Assembly (NCBI GenBank): GCA_020881195.1
Contig: JAJIYL010000053.1
Location: 1-50,313 of the forward strand
Direction: 5' to 3'
Source of the DNA: Rickettsia endosymbiont of Pseudomimeciton antennatum
GTDB lineage: Bacteria; Pseudomonadota; Alphaproteobacteria; Rickettsiales; Rickettsiaceae
DNA length: 50,313 nt
Both the position numbers and the translations under genes were made by a program. This document shows, piece by piece, positions 1 to 8,292 of the stretch (position 1 is the first letter of the stretch; the number at the start of each line of letters is the position of its first letter). Below the pieces are notes generated by a model that had not been told where the DNA came from, did no database searches, and was given only the letters and a program-made list of their open reading frames with translations.

Positions 1-345
1 CTCTTTAGTTTCGTCAAATCCTAAATCTACTGTACCACCGGTAAATAGCTTGTTATTGATCTTCTGTTCCAATGGTAAAGGCGTACCTCTCTCATCTACT
101 TCTATCTCAAAAAATTTTTGAAGCATGTTCATATTCAAACTTTTACCCCACCGCCTTGGTCTGGTGATGAGTATAACCTTACCACTATCTTCCAATAATT
201 CTTTGATCATTAGGCTTTTATCAACAAAGATATCACTATTAACTAGCAAGTCATAAAATTCATCTGTTCCTACCATCATTTTGGGTGGCTTACTATTAGC
301 ATTAGTTGTTCTGTTTGATATATTATCAGAAAGTTCTACTGTCAT
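1..345 (-). CDS. AAA-ATPase-like protein (PF09820/DUF1703 type), partial
   Basis: Only the first 115 residues are in the window; the gene continues beyond base 1. After a short polar leader (ATG at 345) comes the sequence FYDLLVNSDIFVDKS and then the P-loop-like stretch ITRPRRWGKSLNMNM at about residues 62-76. This pairing is the hallmark of the AAA-ATPase-like family, which usually ends in a PD-(D/E)XK nuclease-like domain (DUF1703). The family is expanded in genomes of intracellular bacteria such as Rickettsia and Amoebophilus, and its function is unsettled; mobile-element or defence roles have been proposed. Because the C-terminus is cut off, the nuclease domain cannot be confirmed. The next gene upstream is iscX on the same strand, 164 bases away, and I see no operon link. 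Confidence 0.75.
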   Translation of the reverse strand, partial: MTVELSDNISNRTTNANSKPPKMMVGTDEFYDLLVNSDIFVDKSLMIKELLEDSGKVILITRPRRWGKSLNMNMLQKFFEIEVDERGTPLPLEQKINNKLFTGGTVDLGFDETKE

Positions 346-509
346 ATTAATTTCATTAATATTTAGAAAATTATTATAAACTTTATTAAAAAATAATAGC
401 ACAAACAAACTAGCCTAGCGAGTAGATTTACATAAAATAAAATTCTTAACATTGCACGTATAGTTACTCATCAAAAAAAAGCATAAAGGAATAGCTGTAA
501 AATTTGCTA

Positions 510-728
510 TTAATCTTCAAAATTACTATCTTTCATTTCTTTCCAAGCTTCAAGAATTTCTTTTAACACTTCTTTATTTGTTTCAATTTCGTGATCGTCA
601 AAATCACTCAATGATTTTATTAAGTCCTCAAGATCTTTTAGTGTTAATTCAGATATATCTTCATCCGGATAATTTTCTTCTAAACTCATAGCAATTTCGT
701 CAACATCATTCCAATGCATTATTTTCAC
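510..728 (-). CDS. iscX: Fe-S cluster assembly protein IscX
   Basis: A 72-residue acidic protein matching IscX (YfhJ): an N-terminal W-x-D segment (HWNDVDEIAMSLEENYPDED, residues 5-24), a middle DLEDLIKSL helix, then FDDHE and an EILEAW helix at the C-terminus. IscX is a small acidic helical protein that binds IscS and iron and modulates the ISC pathway. It normally sits behind fdx or hscA, but here it stands alone beside repeats and an AAA-ATPase gene, so it has been displaced or its partners lie elsewhere. The listed start (ATG at 728) is followed by a second ATG three codons in; either is possible and neither has a strong Shine-Dalgarno sequence. Confidence 0.85.
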   Translation of the reverse strand: MKIMHWNDVDEIAMSLEENYPDEDISELTLKDLEDLIKSLSDFDDHEIETNKEVLKEILEAWKEMKDSNFED

Positions 729-850
729 CTATATTATTTTTTATAGCCAATTACTATTATCATTTAATCAACTCTACCAATAAATAATATATTAGTGCAT
801 GTTTATAATAGTATATTATTAAAGGGAGTGAGATTATTATACAACTAATA

Positions 851-1105
851 ACCCCAATTTCGGATTAACGAAGTTAATCCGAAATTGGAATAATAATGTA
901 AACAATCAGGCTAGAAGCGGTTCGTTGCCTGATTGTTAAAATAATAAAAATGGCTAATAATCTTATTTTTCAGATTAAAAATAAGATTATTAGCTAAAAA
1001 TTAGGTTAAAATGCATTCGTAGAACCGCTTCAAGAATGCATTTTTCCTTATTGATTTACCTATTTTTGGATTAGAATTTTTAAATTCTAATCCAAAACTG
1101 AGGTT
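851..1105 (+). repeat. Composite structured repeat, copy 1 (unoccupied form)
   Basis: A block of five hairpins fills most of the gap between iscX and the C48 protease gene. Hairpin 1 is at 854-888. Hairpin A has arms 901-911 and 927-937 with a 15-nt loop. Hairpin B has 18-bp arms 953-970 and 977-994. Hairpin C has arms 1008-1018 and 1034-1044 with a 15-nt loop. Hairpin D has arms 1064-1079 and 1082-1097. The loop of A contains GAAGCGGTTC (914-923) and that of C contains GAACCGCTTC (1022-1031), exact reverse complements. The same block recurs in inverse orientation at 18239-18782 and from 50073, where other elements have inserted. No reading frame of note is present. Confidence 0.9.
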
Positions 1106-1134
1106 AATATACTGTTTTGCTTTGAAGAATTGAC
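1106..1134 (+). repeat. End fragment of the 124-bp palindromic element
   Basis: The stretch resembles one end of the TA-flanked element seen whole at 18285-18408: it carries ATACTG, then TTTTGCTTTGAAGAATTG. Only this end is present. It directly follows composite repeat copy 1, before the promoter region of the C48 protease gene. Confidence 0.5.
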
Positions 1135-1195
1135 CTTACTTGTTTTTTAGTTTAAACTGACAGTCATTGGATATTATAGTTAATTAGAGGTACAT

Positions 1196-3019
1196 ATGTC
1201 ATTAGCAAAGGAAGGAGAAAATAATATAGTGTTATTTAATATTGGTGATAGCCATGAAAGCCAAGAAACTCAGCATAGTGCCAGTATGTCTAAACTTATT
1301 AGCTCAGCAATACTAACTATCGGGCTTAAACCCCACCACATGCAAGATGGCACACTAGATAAGAATCATATAGTAAATGAAATATGGGATAAATCTAAGT
1401 CTCTAGAAAAAACACCCATACTTAATATACAATTTAATTCAAACATGGAAAAACCGTTATTTGATGAAAATGACTTAACGGAGTTAAAAAACTTAGGCAT
1501 TAAGGTTTGTTTAACCTTTGGCAATTATAATGCACAGAATCAAAATCTACAATCTAGTTGGCAACCTCTTCTTACCAAGGTCAACCATGTGTTTTTTGCC
1601 AGTGCTAATGACCAAATTAGAGCTGTGGCTGAAAAGCATGTAGCAAAAGAAAAAACTTCGCACATCCAATCTATGCCAGTTAGCAATTTAATAGAGTCAG
1701 AGATTCTAAAAAGACCCCCTAATATATTATTGTCAGGGAAATTACCTAATAAAGAGAGATTAAATGAGGTAGTGAATGCAGCAAAAGAATTGGGTAAGAC
1801 TAGGGTAATTATAGCCAGCAATCCTTCATCTATCGATGATGTAACCAATATTATTGCAAGCAAATTTGGGGTCAGTAACAAAGATCAACAATTAGGTATT
1901 AAGCTAGAAGTTGAGGAAATTTTAAAAGATACAGTTGGTGGGGCTAAAAAACTCGAGAATTATATATCACAATTATCTCAACAATTCCAAAAAGATCTTG
2001 GTAAAATAGAAATAAACCCTGTTGATATATATTTTGACCTATCTGATCCACAAAAACTTCAGAATATTGCCAAGCAAGCTAAATATACTGTGCCGCCTCA
2101 ACAGGGATACACCATTGAAAATTTTACTAATGGTTGCATCCCATTAGGTCAAGGTCAGGGAAGAAGTTCTGATATTACTGCTGAAGTTAAGCAAAGGGAA
2201 ACTGTTCCCGGCATTAACAGTGTAACTGTTCATGATATGCAAGAGAGTCTAAATGAATATAAACCAGAGAATGTCCTTAAGAAAGTTATCAATGCTTTTA
2301 AACAAATGGCAAATGAAGGGAGAAAAGCGATACCGATACCAACAAAACAAAACAAGGTAGAATACTCTCAGGAAAATAATCTAACAAAAGAGAATTATTG
2401 GTATAATGACTTGGATATATCAAACTTACTAAAAGCCTCATTAAACGAAAATGTTTCTATCCAACCAGCTGTATCACTAGCTTCTGATCAGCATAACAAT
2501 GAGACATTACGACATGTTATGTTTGAAGCTATCGTGTCGGTAAATAGTGGAAAAGACTCTGCCGTTATGCCAATTAATACGGGACATGAACACTGGGTTA
2601 GTTTAGCAATCACTAAGGATAAGAATAATAATATAGTATTTACTTATAATGACCCTATGGGAACGGCGATAGATCAAAGATCGGAGTTAGTAGGGATGAT
2701 TAAAGAAATATGCCCTGATAACGCTAAAATCGTTGATTTAAAGACTAAACAACAACAAAACAATATGGATTGTGGACCTTTCATTGTAGATAATTTAACT
2801 AAAATGGCAAAAGGCGAGAAGATTCTTACCACTGAACAATCTAAAGACATGGGAGCAATATTACGTAAAGAACAGGCAAAAACAATGAATCTTGAAAAAG
2901 TCAGGAAAACAGCTCATAGCATAAGAAAAACCATTACTTCCTCTACATCTCTACCTAGTTCTGCTACATCTCCTGCTATTAGGAACAATAGCCGTCCTAG
3001 AGGGAGTAGTATTGCTTAG
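1196..3019 (+). CDS. Putative secreted effector with C48 (Ulp1/SENP-like) protease domain
   Basis: 607 residues, ATG preceded by AGAGG. The C-terminal third (about 400-540) is a CE-clan cysteine protease of the Ulp1/C48 type: His466 in HEHWVSLAI, Asp486 in TYNDPMG, a Gln run at 519-521 for the oxyanion hole, and Cys526 in MDCGPFIVDN. The order His-Asp-Gln-Cys is that of SUMO/NEDD8/ubiquitin deconjugases, so the catalytic centre looks intact. Residues 1-320 match nothing I can name with confidence; a part around 170-225 has an alternating beta-alpha pattern that might be glycosyltransferase-like. The tail (570-607) is rich in Ser, Thr, Pro and Arg, as in many type IV-secreted effectors. No signal peptide or membrane segment is evident. 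Bacterial CE proteases act on host ubiquitin-like conjugates (RickCE in R. bellii, OtDUB in Orientia, ChlaDub in Chlamydia). Secretion and substrate here are inference. Confidence 0.8.
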   Translation: MSLAKEGENNIVLFNIGDSHESQETQHSASMSKLISSAILTIGLKPHHMQDGTLDKNHIVNEIWDKSKSLEKTPILNIQFNSNMEKPLFDENDLTELKNLGIKVCLTFGNYNAQNQNLQSSWQPLLTKVNHVFFASANDQIRAVAEKHVAKEKTSHIQSMPVSNLIESEILKRPPNILLSGKLPNKERLNEVVNAAKELGKTRVIIASNPSSIDDVTNIIASKFGVSNKDQQLGIKLEVEEILKDTVGGAKKLENYISQLSQQFQKDLGKIEINPVDIYFDLSDPQKLQNIAKQAKYTVPPQQGYTIENFTNGCIPLGQGQGRSSDITAEVKQRETVPGINSVTVHDMQESLNEYKPENVLKKVINAFKQMANEGRKAIPIPTKQNKVEYSQENNLTKENYWYNDLDISNLLKASLNENVSIQPAVSLASDQHNNETLRHVMFEAIVSVNSGKDSAVMPINTGHEHWVSLAITKDKNNNIVFTYNDPMGTAIDQRSELVGMIKEICPDNAKIVDLKTKQQQNNMDCGPFIVDNLTKMAKGEKILTTEQSKDMGAILRKEQAKTMNLEKVRKTAHSIRKTITSSTSLPSSATSPAIRNNSRPRGSSIA

Positions 3020-3058
3020 GGCGTGAACTCTTACCACCTTAGGGCAGGGGTTACAAGG

Positions 3059-4030
3059 TTAAAAACATTTTTCATAAAATTCAGTGATCTTTTCTTTAAC
3101 CTTAACTGGATCAAGCATCATATTAACCCCTCCTCTAAATTCTGCTGAATTTGCTAAACCACTACTATACCAACCTATATGTTTTCGAGCTAGCTGAACT
3201 CCGGTATCGTTTCCGTAATACTCTAGCATGGCATCATAATGACTTAGTATCACCTCTAACTGCTCTGCCATTGAAGGTGATGGAAGTTCTTCCCCTGTTT
3301 CAAGATAATGGGCTATTTGAGAAATAAACCATGGTCTACCATATACTCCCCGACCGACCATTATGCCATCAGCCCCCGATTTTTGTAAGCATTCCTTAGC
3401 TTTAGACAAGGAGGTAATATCTCCATTAGCGATAACTGGAATCTTCACCGCATCCTTAACCTGTCTTATAAATTCCCAATCTGCTTGACCAGAATAAAAC
3501 TGGCATCTTGTTCTACCATGAATGGTGATCATTTGTATACCAGCATCATAGGCTATTTTTGCCAAATTTGGGGCATTCCTAGTTTGCTCATCCCAGCCAG
3601 TACGCATTTTTAAAGTTACTGGGATTTTTACCGATTTTACCGTACTCTCTAAAATTTTTGCCGCTAATTTCTCATCTCTCATTAAAGCAGAACCAGAATA
3701 GCCCCCTACTACTTTCTTAGCTGGACAACCAAAATTTAAATCAATAATCTTTGCCCCCATATCCTCATTCATTTTAGCTGATTCTGCTATTATATCAGGT
3801 TCACATCCAGCAATCTGTACACATGAGCCAGTAGCATCATCTTGAATGATCGCGCATCTTTGCAAAGATTGCCTTGTTTCAATAATCATTGCCCTACTTG
3901 CTACCATTTCGGAAATTACCAGACCGGCACCAAATTTTTTCACTAATTTTCTAAATGGTAGATCAGTAACACCAGACATTGGAGCTAATATCACCGAATG
4001 AGGTAACTGAATATTGCCTATTTTTATCAT
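3059..4030 (-). CDS. dusB: tRNA-dihydrouridine synthase B
   Basis: FMN-dependent enzyme reducing specific uridines in the tRNA D-loop to dihydrouridine. The N-terminus shows the family motif VILAPMSGVTDLPFR; the catalytic cysteine lies in LNFGCPAKKV (about residue 102 from this ATG), followed by KMRTGWD and a phosphate-binding TIM-barrel end with ANGDI and IMVGRGVYGRPW. Length (323 aa) is normal for DusB/NifR3. I place the start at ATG 4030; a TTG one codon upstream (4033) is also in frame, and neither has a clear ribosome binding site. The gene stands alone, converging on the C48 protease gene with only 39 bases between them. Confidence 0.93.
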   Translation of the reverse strand: MIKIGNIQLPHSVILAPMSGVTDLPFRKLVKKFGAGLVISEMVASRAMIIETRQSLQRCAIIQDDATGSCVQIAGCEPDIIAESAKMNEDMGAKIIDLNFGCPAKKVVGGYSGSALMRDEKLAAKILESTVKSVKIPVTLKMRTGWDEQTRNAPNLAKIAYDAGIQMITIHGRTRCQFYSGQADWEFIRQVKDAVKIPVIANGDITSLSKAKECLQKSGADGIMVGRGVYGRPWFISQIAHYLETGEELPSPSMAEQLEVILSHYDAMLEYYGNDTGVQLARKHIGWYSSGLANSAEFRGGVNMMLDPVKVKEKITEFYEKCF

Positions 4031-4114
4031 CAACTTATTTTAATTACTTAAATCAGAGATTATAGCTGAATAAGAAACAATTTTGCCAGAAAATTATAAA
4101 GTTTATTGACTTTA

Positions 4115-4150
4115 AATATTGGAGTTTTTGTAAATAAAAACTCCAATATT
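4115..4150 (-). terminator. Perfect 15-bp hairpin, possible bidirectional terminator
   Basis: Arms 4115-4129 and 4136-4150 are perfectly complementary, with a 6-nt loop (GTAAAT). The stem starts or ends in runs of five A or T, but no longer U-tract follows on either strand. It lies just downstream of the small gene ending at 4181. It may be a terminator or another palindromic repeat. Confidence 0.4.
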
Positions 4151-4180
4151 CATCACGTTATTAATGCTGTTATTCCGCTA

Positions 4181-4426
4181 CTAACTGTCTATAAAGTTTA
4201 CACCATCCTCACCATTCAACTCAACACGCGTTTCATTTAGTACTTGATGGGTATAATGCATATTATTATAGTCAAAATCTAACTGACCATTAGATGTGCA
4301 ATTTAACTGTGTGACTGGAACGGTAGGATTAGCAGTAAAGATTACTAATTTCCCTTCACATGGCTTTACTTCTGCTCCTGCTGTTGATTTAAAACCTTTA
4401 TGGGAAAGATCACTAACAATTATCAT
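4181..4426 (-). CDS. Hypothetical small protein, possibly a gene remnant
   Basis: I do not recognise this frame. From ATG 4426 it encodes about 81 residues; a TTG at 4438 extends it by four. The product is rich in Asn, Thr and Val, has two Cys (CEG and NCTS) and no clear signal peptide. A separate frame just upstream starts at ATG 4486 with an AATGAGG leader, encodes MLKYEGNVLISNRKLIIAH and closes after a few more residues, overlapping the start of this one by a one-base shift. This suggests a longer gene broken by a frameshift, but without a homologue I cannot tell. It sits between dusB and a repeat. Confidence 0.35.
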   Translation of the reverse strand: MIIVSDLSHKGFKSTAGAEVKPCEGKLVIFTANPTVPVTQLNCTSNGQLDFDYNNMHYTHQVLNETRVELNGEDGVNFIDS

Positions 4427-4518
4427 CAGCGTGTGCAATAATTAGTTTTCTGTTACTAATTAGCACATTACCTTCATACTTTAACATAATAACCTCATTG
4501 TTTTAATTACTTAACCTG

Positions 4519-4608
4519 AATTCTATATAACAATTTATTCCAAAATCTGTTATATTTATAAATATAACAGATTTTTATGCTCCACTAATAACTATTTTCA
4601 TTATTTTT
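4519..4608 (+). repeat. Dispersed repeat with a 15-bp palindrome, copy 1
   Basis: The core is a perfect hairpin with arms 4542-4556 and 4561-4575 (AAAATCTGTTATATT) and a 4-nt loop. Flanks on both sides match, in inverse orientation, the copy at 13374-13463, so the repeat is about 90 bp. It lies in the gap before ybeY. Confidence 0.8.
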
Positions 4609-4710
4609 GCGATATTTTGCGTATTTTTTTTCATAGTATTCTACATTTTTTATTCTATAAGTATTACAACAGCCATATTTGATTAGTCCTGTTCAACAAC
4701 AAATTATCTT

Positions 4711-5208
4711 ATGAAAATAAATATAGAAATTATTCGAACCTATCAAGATTGGAAAAATCATAAATTTATCAATAAACTATTAGTGAAGAAGGTTGTATGT
4801 GCTATACTAAATAAATATAAGAATTTTCAAGGAGTGGCAAGGTTTGAGCTAGCGATATTACTGACTGATAATAATGAAATGTTAAATTTGAATAGCCAAT
4901 TTTGTGGTAAGGGGAAAGCTACAAATGTGCTATCATTTCCTGATATAGAATTAGATTTTCGGCATTTACTTGAATTTACTCCTAACTTAGATTATATGTA
5001 TTTAGGAGATATAGCTTTCGGGTATGAAATAATTCAGAGTGAAGCTATAAGTCAAAATAAAAGCTTTAGAGATCATTTTATGCATCTTTTGGTACATAGT
5101 ATTTTGCATTTACTTGGTTTCGATCACCAAGATGACGAGGAAGCAACTATTATGGAAAATTTAGAAGTAGAAATATTAAAGGATTTTGCTATTGCTTCTC
5201 CATATTAA
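4711..5208 (+). CDS. ybeY: Endoribonuclease YbeY, rRNA maturation factor
   Basis: 165-residue metalloprotein of the YbeY (UPF0054) family, involved in 16S rRNA 3'-end maturation and ribosome quality control. The zinc-binding signature is clear: HSILHLLGFDH, with ligands His129, His133 and His139, preceded by FMHLLV. The upstream TNVLSFPDIE motif (71-80) is also typical. The N-terminal 20 residues are basic and aromatic. It starts a plus-strand run with the CBS-domain gene 19 bases downstream, the usual ybeY-tlyC/corC pairing in Alphaproteobacteria. Confidence 0.95.
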   Translation: MKINIEIIRTYQDWKNHKFINKLLVKKVVCAILNKYKNFQGVARFELAILLTDNNEMLNLNSQFCGKGKATNVLSFPDIELDFRHLLEFTPNLDYMYLGDIAFGYEIIQSEAISQNKSFRDHFMHLLVHSILHLLGFDHQDDEEATIMENLEVEILKDFAIASPY

Positions 5209-5227
5209 CTAACTATGCTTAGGTTGT

Positions 5228-6136
5228 GTGAAAAAAGAAGACCTTCCCTCTATTAACTCTAAAAAGGCTATGGTGAAAAATCCTTCAAAATTTGACGTTT
5301 TTAAATCTTGGCTCTCTCGTCTGTTTTTCAAAGAGAAGATAGAGGATAATTTTTATTATACTATTAAAAAGCTAAAATCTAACAGTAAGAAAATGACGTT
5401 AGAAGAACAAAAGATTTTCATGAATCTTTTGAAATTTGGTCATAAAACTGTAGAAGATGTAATGATCCCTAGATCTGATATTAAGGCAGTAAAATTAACC
5501 ACTAGCATAGAGGAACTAAGCCAAATACTTAATAGCAAAATACCTCATACTAGAACGTTAGTTTATGATGAAACTTTGGACAATATAGTTGGTTTTATTC
5601 ATATAAAAGATTTGTTTAAACTCCTTGTTACTAAACAGGATTTGCCGTTAAAAAGAATAATCCGTAAACCTATCATCTCTGCTCCTTCAATGAAATTGAT
5701 AGATTTACTAGCAAAAATGCGAAGAGATCGTGTACAGATATCTATAGTTGTTGACGAATATGGTGGAACTGATGGCATTGTAACCATTGAAGATATTATG
5801 GAAGAGATAGTTGGTAGAATAGATGATGAGCATGATAAAAAATCGGATAATGATAATTTCAAAATTATCAATAGTAATACCATTTTATCAAATGCTCGAG
5901 TGAAAGTTGAGGATCTTGAATTAGCTCTTGGAGTAACATTAAAAACAGAAAATGATGAATTCGATACAATTGGTGGTCTAGTTTTAGCAAAAGTAGGTAA
6001 GGTGCCTTCGGTTGGCACTAAAATTGATATTGAGGAACAGGTAGAGCTTGAAGTAATTGAAGCATGTCCGAGATCACTTAAGCAGGTTAAGTTACGATTA
6101 AAAAATGGTGCATTATTACCTAATTATACCTTATGA
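5228..6136 (+). CDS. tlyC: CBS-domain protein, CorC/TlyC (hemolysin C) family
   Basis: 302 residues beginning at GTG 5228. After a basic N-terminal region, residues about 75-205 form a CBS pair, seen in [37 protein letters not shown] in two parts, and [20 protein letters not shown]. The C-terminal 85 residues are the CorC_HlyC domain ([17 protein letters not shown]). There is no membrane segment, so this is the soluble CorC/TlyC type. In Rickettsia the homologue is called tlyC and has been linked to haemolysis and phagosome escape; elsewhere the family is tied to magnesium and cobalt efflux. Which applies here cannot be read from sequence. The stop overlaps the next gene by 4 bases (ATGA), so translation is probably coupled. 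Confidence 0.9.
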   Translation: MKKEDLPSINSKKAMVKNPSKFDVFKSWLSRLFFKEKIEDNFYYTIKKLKSNSKKMTLEEQKIFMNLLKFGHKTVEDVMIPRSDIKAVKLTTSIEELSQILNSKIPHTRTLVYDETLDNIVGFIHIKDLFKLLVTKQDLPLKRIIRKPIISAPSMKLIDLLAKMRRDRVQISIVVDEYGGTDGIVTIEDIMEEIVGRIDDEHDKKSDNDNFKIINSNTILSNARVKVEDLELALGVTLKTENDEFDTIGGLVLAKVGKVPSVGTKIDIEEQVELEVIEACPRSLKQVKLRLKNGALLPNYTL

Positions 6137-7767
6137 TTATTACAACTAGTTTAGCCATGAGTTATGGTGCAAAAATATTATTTACCGATGTAAATGTTCA
6201 TATCAAAAATGGTAATAGATATGGACTTGTTGGAGCAAATGGGGCTGGTAAATCTACTTTTTTTAAAGTTTTGATTAAAGAAGAGGAAGCAAGTATTGGT
6301 GAAGTCAATATACTTAAGAAAGCTCGTATTGGTTGCTTAAAACAAGATCAGTTTCTTTATGAAAATACTTCAATTATTAATACTGTTATTGCTGGTAGAA
6401 GCGAATTATGGCAGGCTCTGCAAGAAAAGGAAAAAATATTAGGAAATGAGCAATGTGATGAGGAAAGCGGTTATCGGTTAGGTGAGTTGGAGCAAATTAT
6501 CGCTGACAATGATGGATATATCTCGGAAATTTTTGCCATTGAGTTACTATTAGGTCTAGGGATAGAGGAGAAATATCATTATCAACCATTATCCGTTTTG
6601 TCCGGCGGTTATAAACTTAGAGTATTACTAGCACAAAGCTTATTCAACAATCCTGATATATTACTACTTGATGAGCCGACCAACCATCTTGATATAGTAT
6701 CGATTTATTGGCTAGAAAATTATCTAAAGCAAAAATTCAGAGGAGCTTTGGTATTTATTTCACATGATCTTGCTTTTCTTAATAATATTTCTACACATAT
6801 TTTGGATATAGATTACGGTACCATCAAAACTTATACTGGTAATTATGATATTTTTATTCGTGATAAACAGCTGGTTGCCGACCAAAAGCTTAAGGACCTT
6901 AATAATATAGAGAAGAAAATTGCTACCATGCAGGTTTTTGTTGATAAATTCCGGGCTTCAGCTAGTAGAGCTAAGCAAAGTAGCTCACGAGAAAAGCAGA
7001 TAGAGAAAATGGAACTACCTGATATACAAAAAAGCTCACGTATTAGCCCATATTTTAATTTTAAGCAAAAAAGACCATCTGGAAAATTAGTGTTACAAGT
7101 TAAGAGTATTTCTAAAAATTATGAGAATAGAAAAATATTAAATAATGTAAGTTTTACCGTCACACGAGGGGAAAAGATTGTTATTATTGGTCCAAATGGT
7201 ATTGGTAAATCTACTTTGCTAAAAATTTTTCTTGGTAAAATATCCTCAGATTTGGGAAATTATGAATGGGGATATGAAACTCAAATTTCTTATTTTGCTC
7301 AGGATCATCATGAATTACTAAATGAAAATATCAGCGTTATTGATTGGTTATCCAACCAAATACCTACTGAGAATGACAATACGTTACGTAGTATATTAGG
7401 TCAATTATTATTCCGTAAAGATGAAGTAACCAAGAATATTCTAAATTTGAGTGGTGGGGAAGGAACACGTTTATTATTAGCCAAAATTATCTTGGAAGAA
7501 GGTAATATATTGGTGCTAGACGAACCAACCAATCACTTAGATATTGAATCTAAGCATATGTTAAAAAATGCACTAATTAACTACCCAGGAACTCTAATAT
7601 TGGTAACTCATGATAGAGATTTTGCTAGCAGTATAGCTACAAGAATTATTGCACTATCCCATAAAACTATTACTGATTTTAAAGGTAAATATCAGGAATA
7701 TTTGGCTAAATATAGTAGTGATTATTTGGATAGTAATTGGGTACTGACAAATAAGGGAGCGAAATAG
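6133..7767 (+). CDS. ABC-F family ATPase
   Basis: 544 residues with two ABC ATPase domains in one chain and no membrane segments. Walker A motifs are GANGAGKST (34-42) and GPNGIGKST in the second half; signatures are LSGGYKLRV and [10 protein letters not shown]; both Walker B motifs read as [10 protein letters not shown] or [10 protein letters not shown]. The roughly 80-residue linker between the domains is charged and helical, as in ABC-F translation factors (EttA, Uup, YbiT), which act on the ribosomal E-site. The second Walker A has Ile in place of the usual Ala or Ser. Which subfamily it belongs to is unclear. It overlaps tlyC by 4 bases and ends the run that starts with ybeY. Confidence 0.9.
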   Translation: MIITTSLAMSYGAKILFTDVNVHIKNGNRYGLVGANGAGKSTFFKVLIKEEEASIGEVNILKKARIGCLKQDQFLYENTSIINTVIAGRSELWQALQEKEKILGNEQCDEESGYRLGELEQIIADNDGYISEIFAIELLLGLGIEEKYHYQPLSVLSGGYKLRVLLAQSLFNNPDILLLDEPTNHLDIVSIYWLENYLKQKFRGALVFISHDLAFLNNISTHILDIDYGTIKTYTGNYDIFIRDKQLVADQKLKDLNNIEKKIATMQVFVDKFRASASRAKQSSSREKQIEKMELPDIQKSSRISPYFNFKQKRPSGKLVLQVKSISKNYENRKILNNVSFTVTRGEKIVIIGPNGIGKSTLLKIFLGKISSDLGNYEWGYETQISYFAQDHHELLNENISVIDWLSNQIPTENDNTLRSILGQLLFRKDEVTKNILNLSGGEGTRLLLAKIILEEGNILVLDEPTNHLDIESKHMLKNALINYPGTLILVTHDRDFASSIATRIIALSHKTITDFKGKYQEYLAKYSSDYLDSNWVLTNKGAK

Positions 7768-7776
7768 TCTATAGTC

Positions 7777-7789
7777 GTAAGCGTTCACA
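7777..7789 (+). repeat. 13-bp direct repeat flanking the toxin-antitoxin module, left
   Basis: GTAAGCGTTCACA occurs here and again at 8600-8612 in the same orientation. The two copies bracket the whole toxin-antitoxin module and may mark the boundaries of an inserted segment. Confidence 0.6.
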
Positions 7790-7799
7790 AAATTATATA

Positions 7800-7829
7800 T
7801 TGACATAAGGTACACATTGTCATTAATAT
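7800..7829 (+). promoter_or_regulatory. Sigma-70-like promoter of the toxin-antitoxin module
   Basis: A consensus -35 box TTGACA (7800-7805) is followed after 18 bases by TAATAT (7824-7829). The expected transcription start is about 7836, the A of the toxin ATG, so the message may be leaderless. No ribosome binding site is visible in front of the toxin start, which agrees with this. Confidence 0.5.
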
Positions 7830-7835
7830 TATACA

Positions 7836-8099
7836 ATGACAAAAAAATATAACTATAATTTTTCATCTGAAAAAAATTATAAGCTTATACAGGAAAGAGA
7901 TATAAGTTTTGAAGAAATAATTGCAGCTATTGAAAATAATTGTTTGCTAGATATAATTGAGCATTATAATTCTCAAAAATACCCTAACCAAAAAATGTAT
8001 CTCATTGAGTTTAATTTTTATGTTTATCTTGTTCCTTTTGTCGTTGAAGATGATGGAACAATTTTTCTTAAGACAATTATTATAGGAGGCTGCCTGTAA
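7836..8099 (+). pseudogene. BrnT-like toxin, C-terminus replaced by a MITE insertion
   Basis: The frame encodes 87 residues with features of BrnT-type RelE-fold toxins: an early NFSSEKNYKLIQERDISFEE helix-and-turn, a central YLIEFNFYVYLVPFV beta stretch, and FLKTII near the end. The last four residues (GGCL) are encoded by the MITE at 8085-8247. Removing that element and one TA restores an open frame: after Ile83 it continues with DRKATQKYLKETKNNEK and stops at 8303, overlapping the antitoxin start. The restored protein is 100 residues and regains the R-x-A-T-x-K tail typical of the family. The present gene therefore lacks a conserved C-terminal strand and is probably inactive. The BrnT assignment is from pattern only. 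Confidence 0.75.
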
Positions 8100-8247
8100 T
8101 AACTAAAGTAATTCTATATTTGACTCTTTTTGGCTGCGAATAAACATGATTTTCTTGAAATAGGTACACTATTCCTTCAAAAATCATATTTATTCTCGCC
8201 GAAAAATAGCTCAAAATATAATTAATTAGTTATCGCAGGCAGCCTCC
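8085..8247 (+). mobile_element. 163-bp MITE, copy C, inserted in the toxin gene
   Basis: It begins GGAGGCTGCCTG and ends CAGGCAGCCTCC, with near-perfect terminal inverted repeats extending inward through TAACTAA-like sequence. TA flanks both sides (8083-8084 and 8248-8249). It is exactly as long as the copies at 11617 and 18556. It carries no transposase. TA target duplication is typical of the IS630/Tc1-mariner group, so a transposase of that kind is the likely source of movement. Confidence 0.9.
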
Positions 8248-8292
8248 TAGACCGTAAAGCTACTCAAAAATATTTAAAGGAGACGAAAAACA

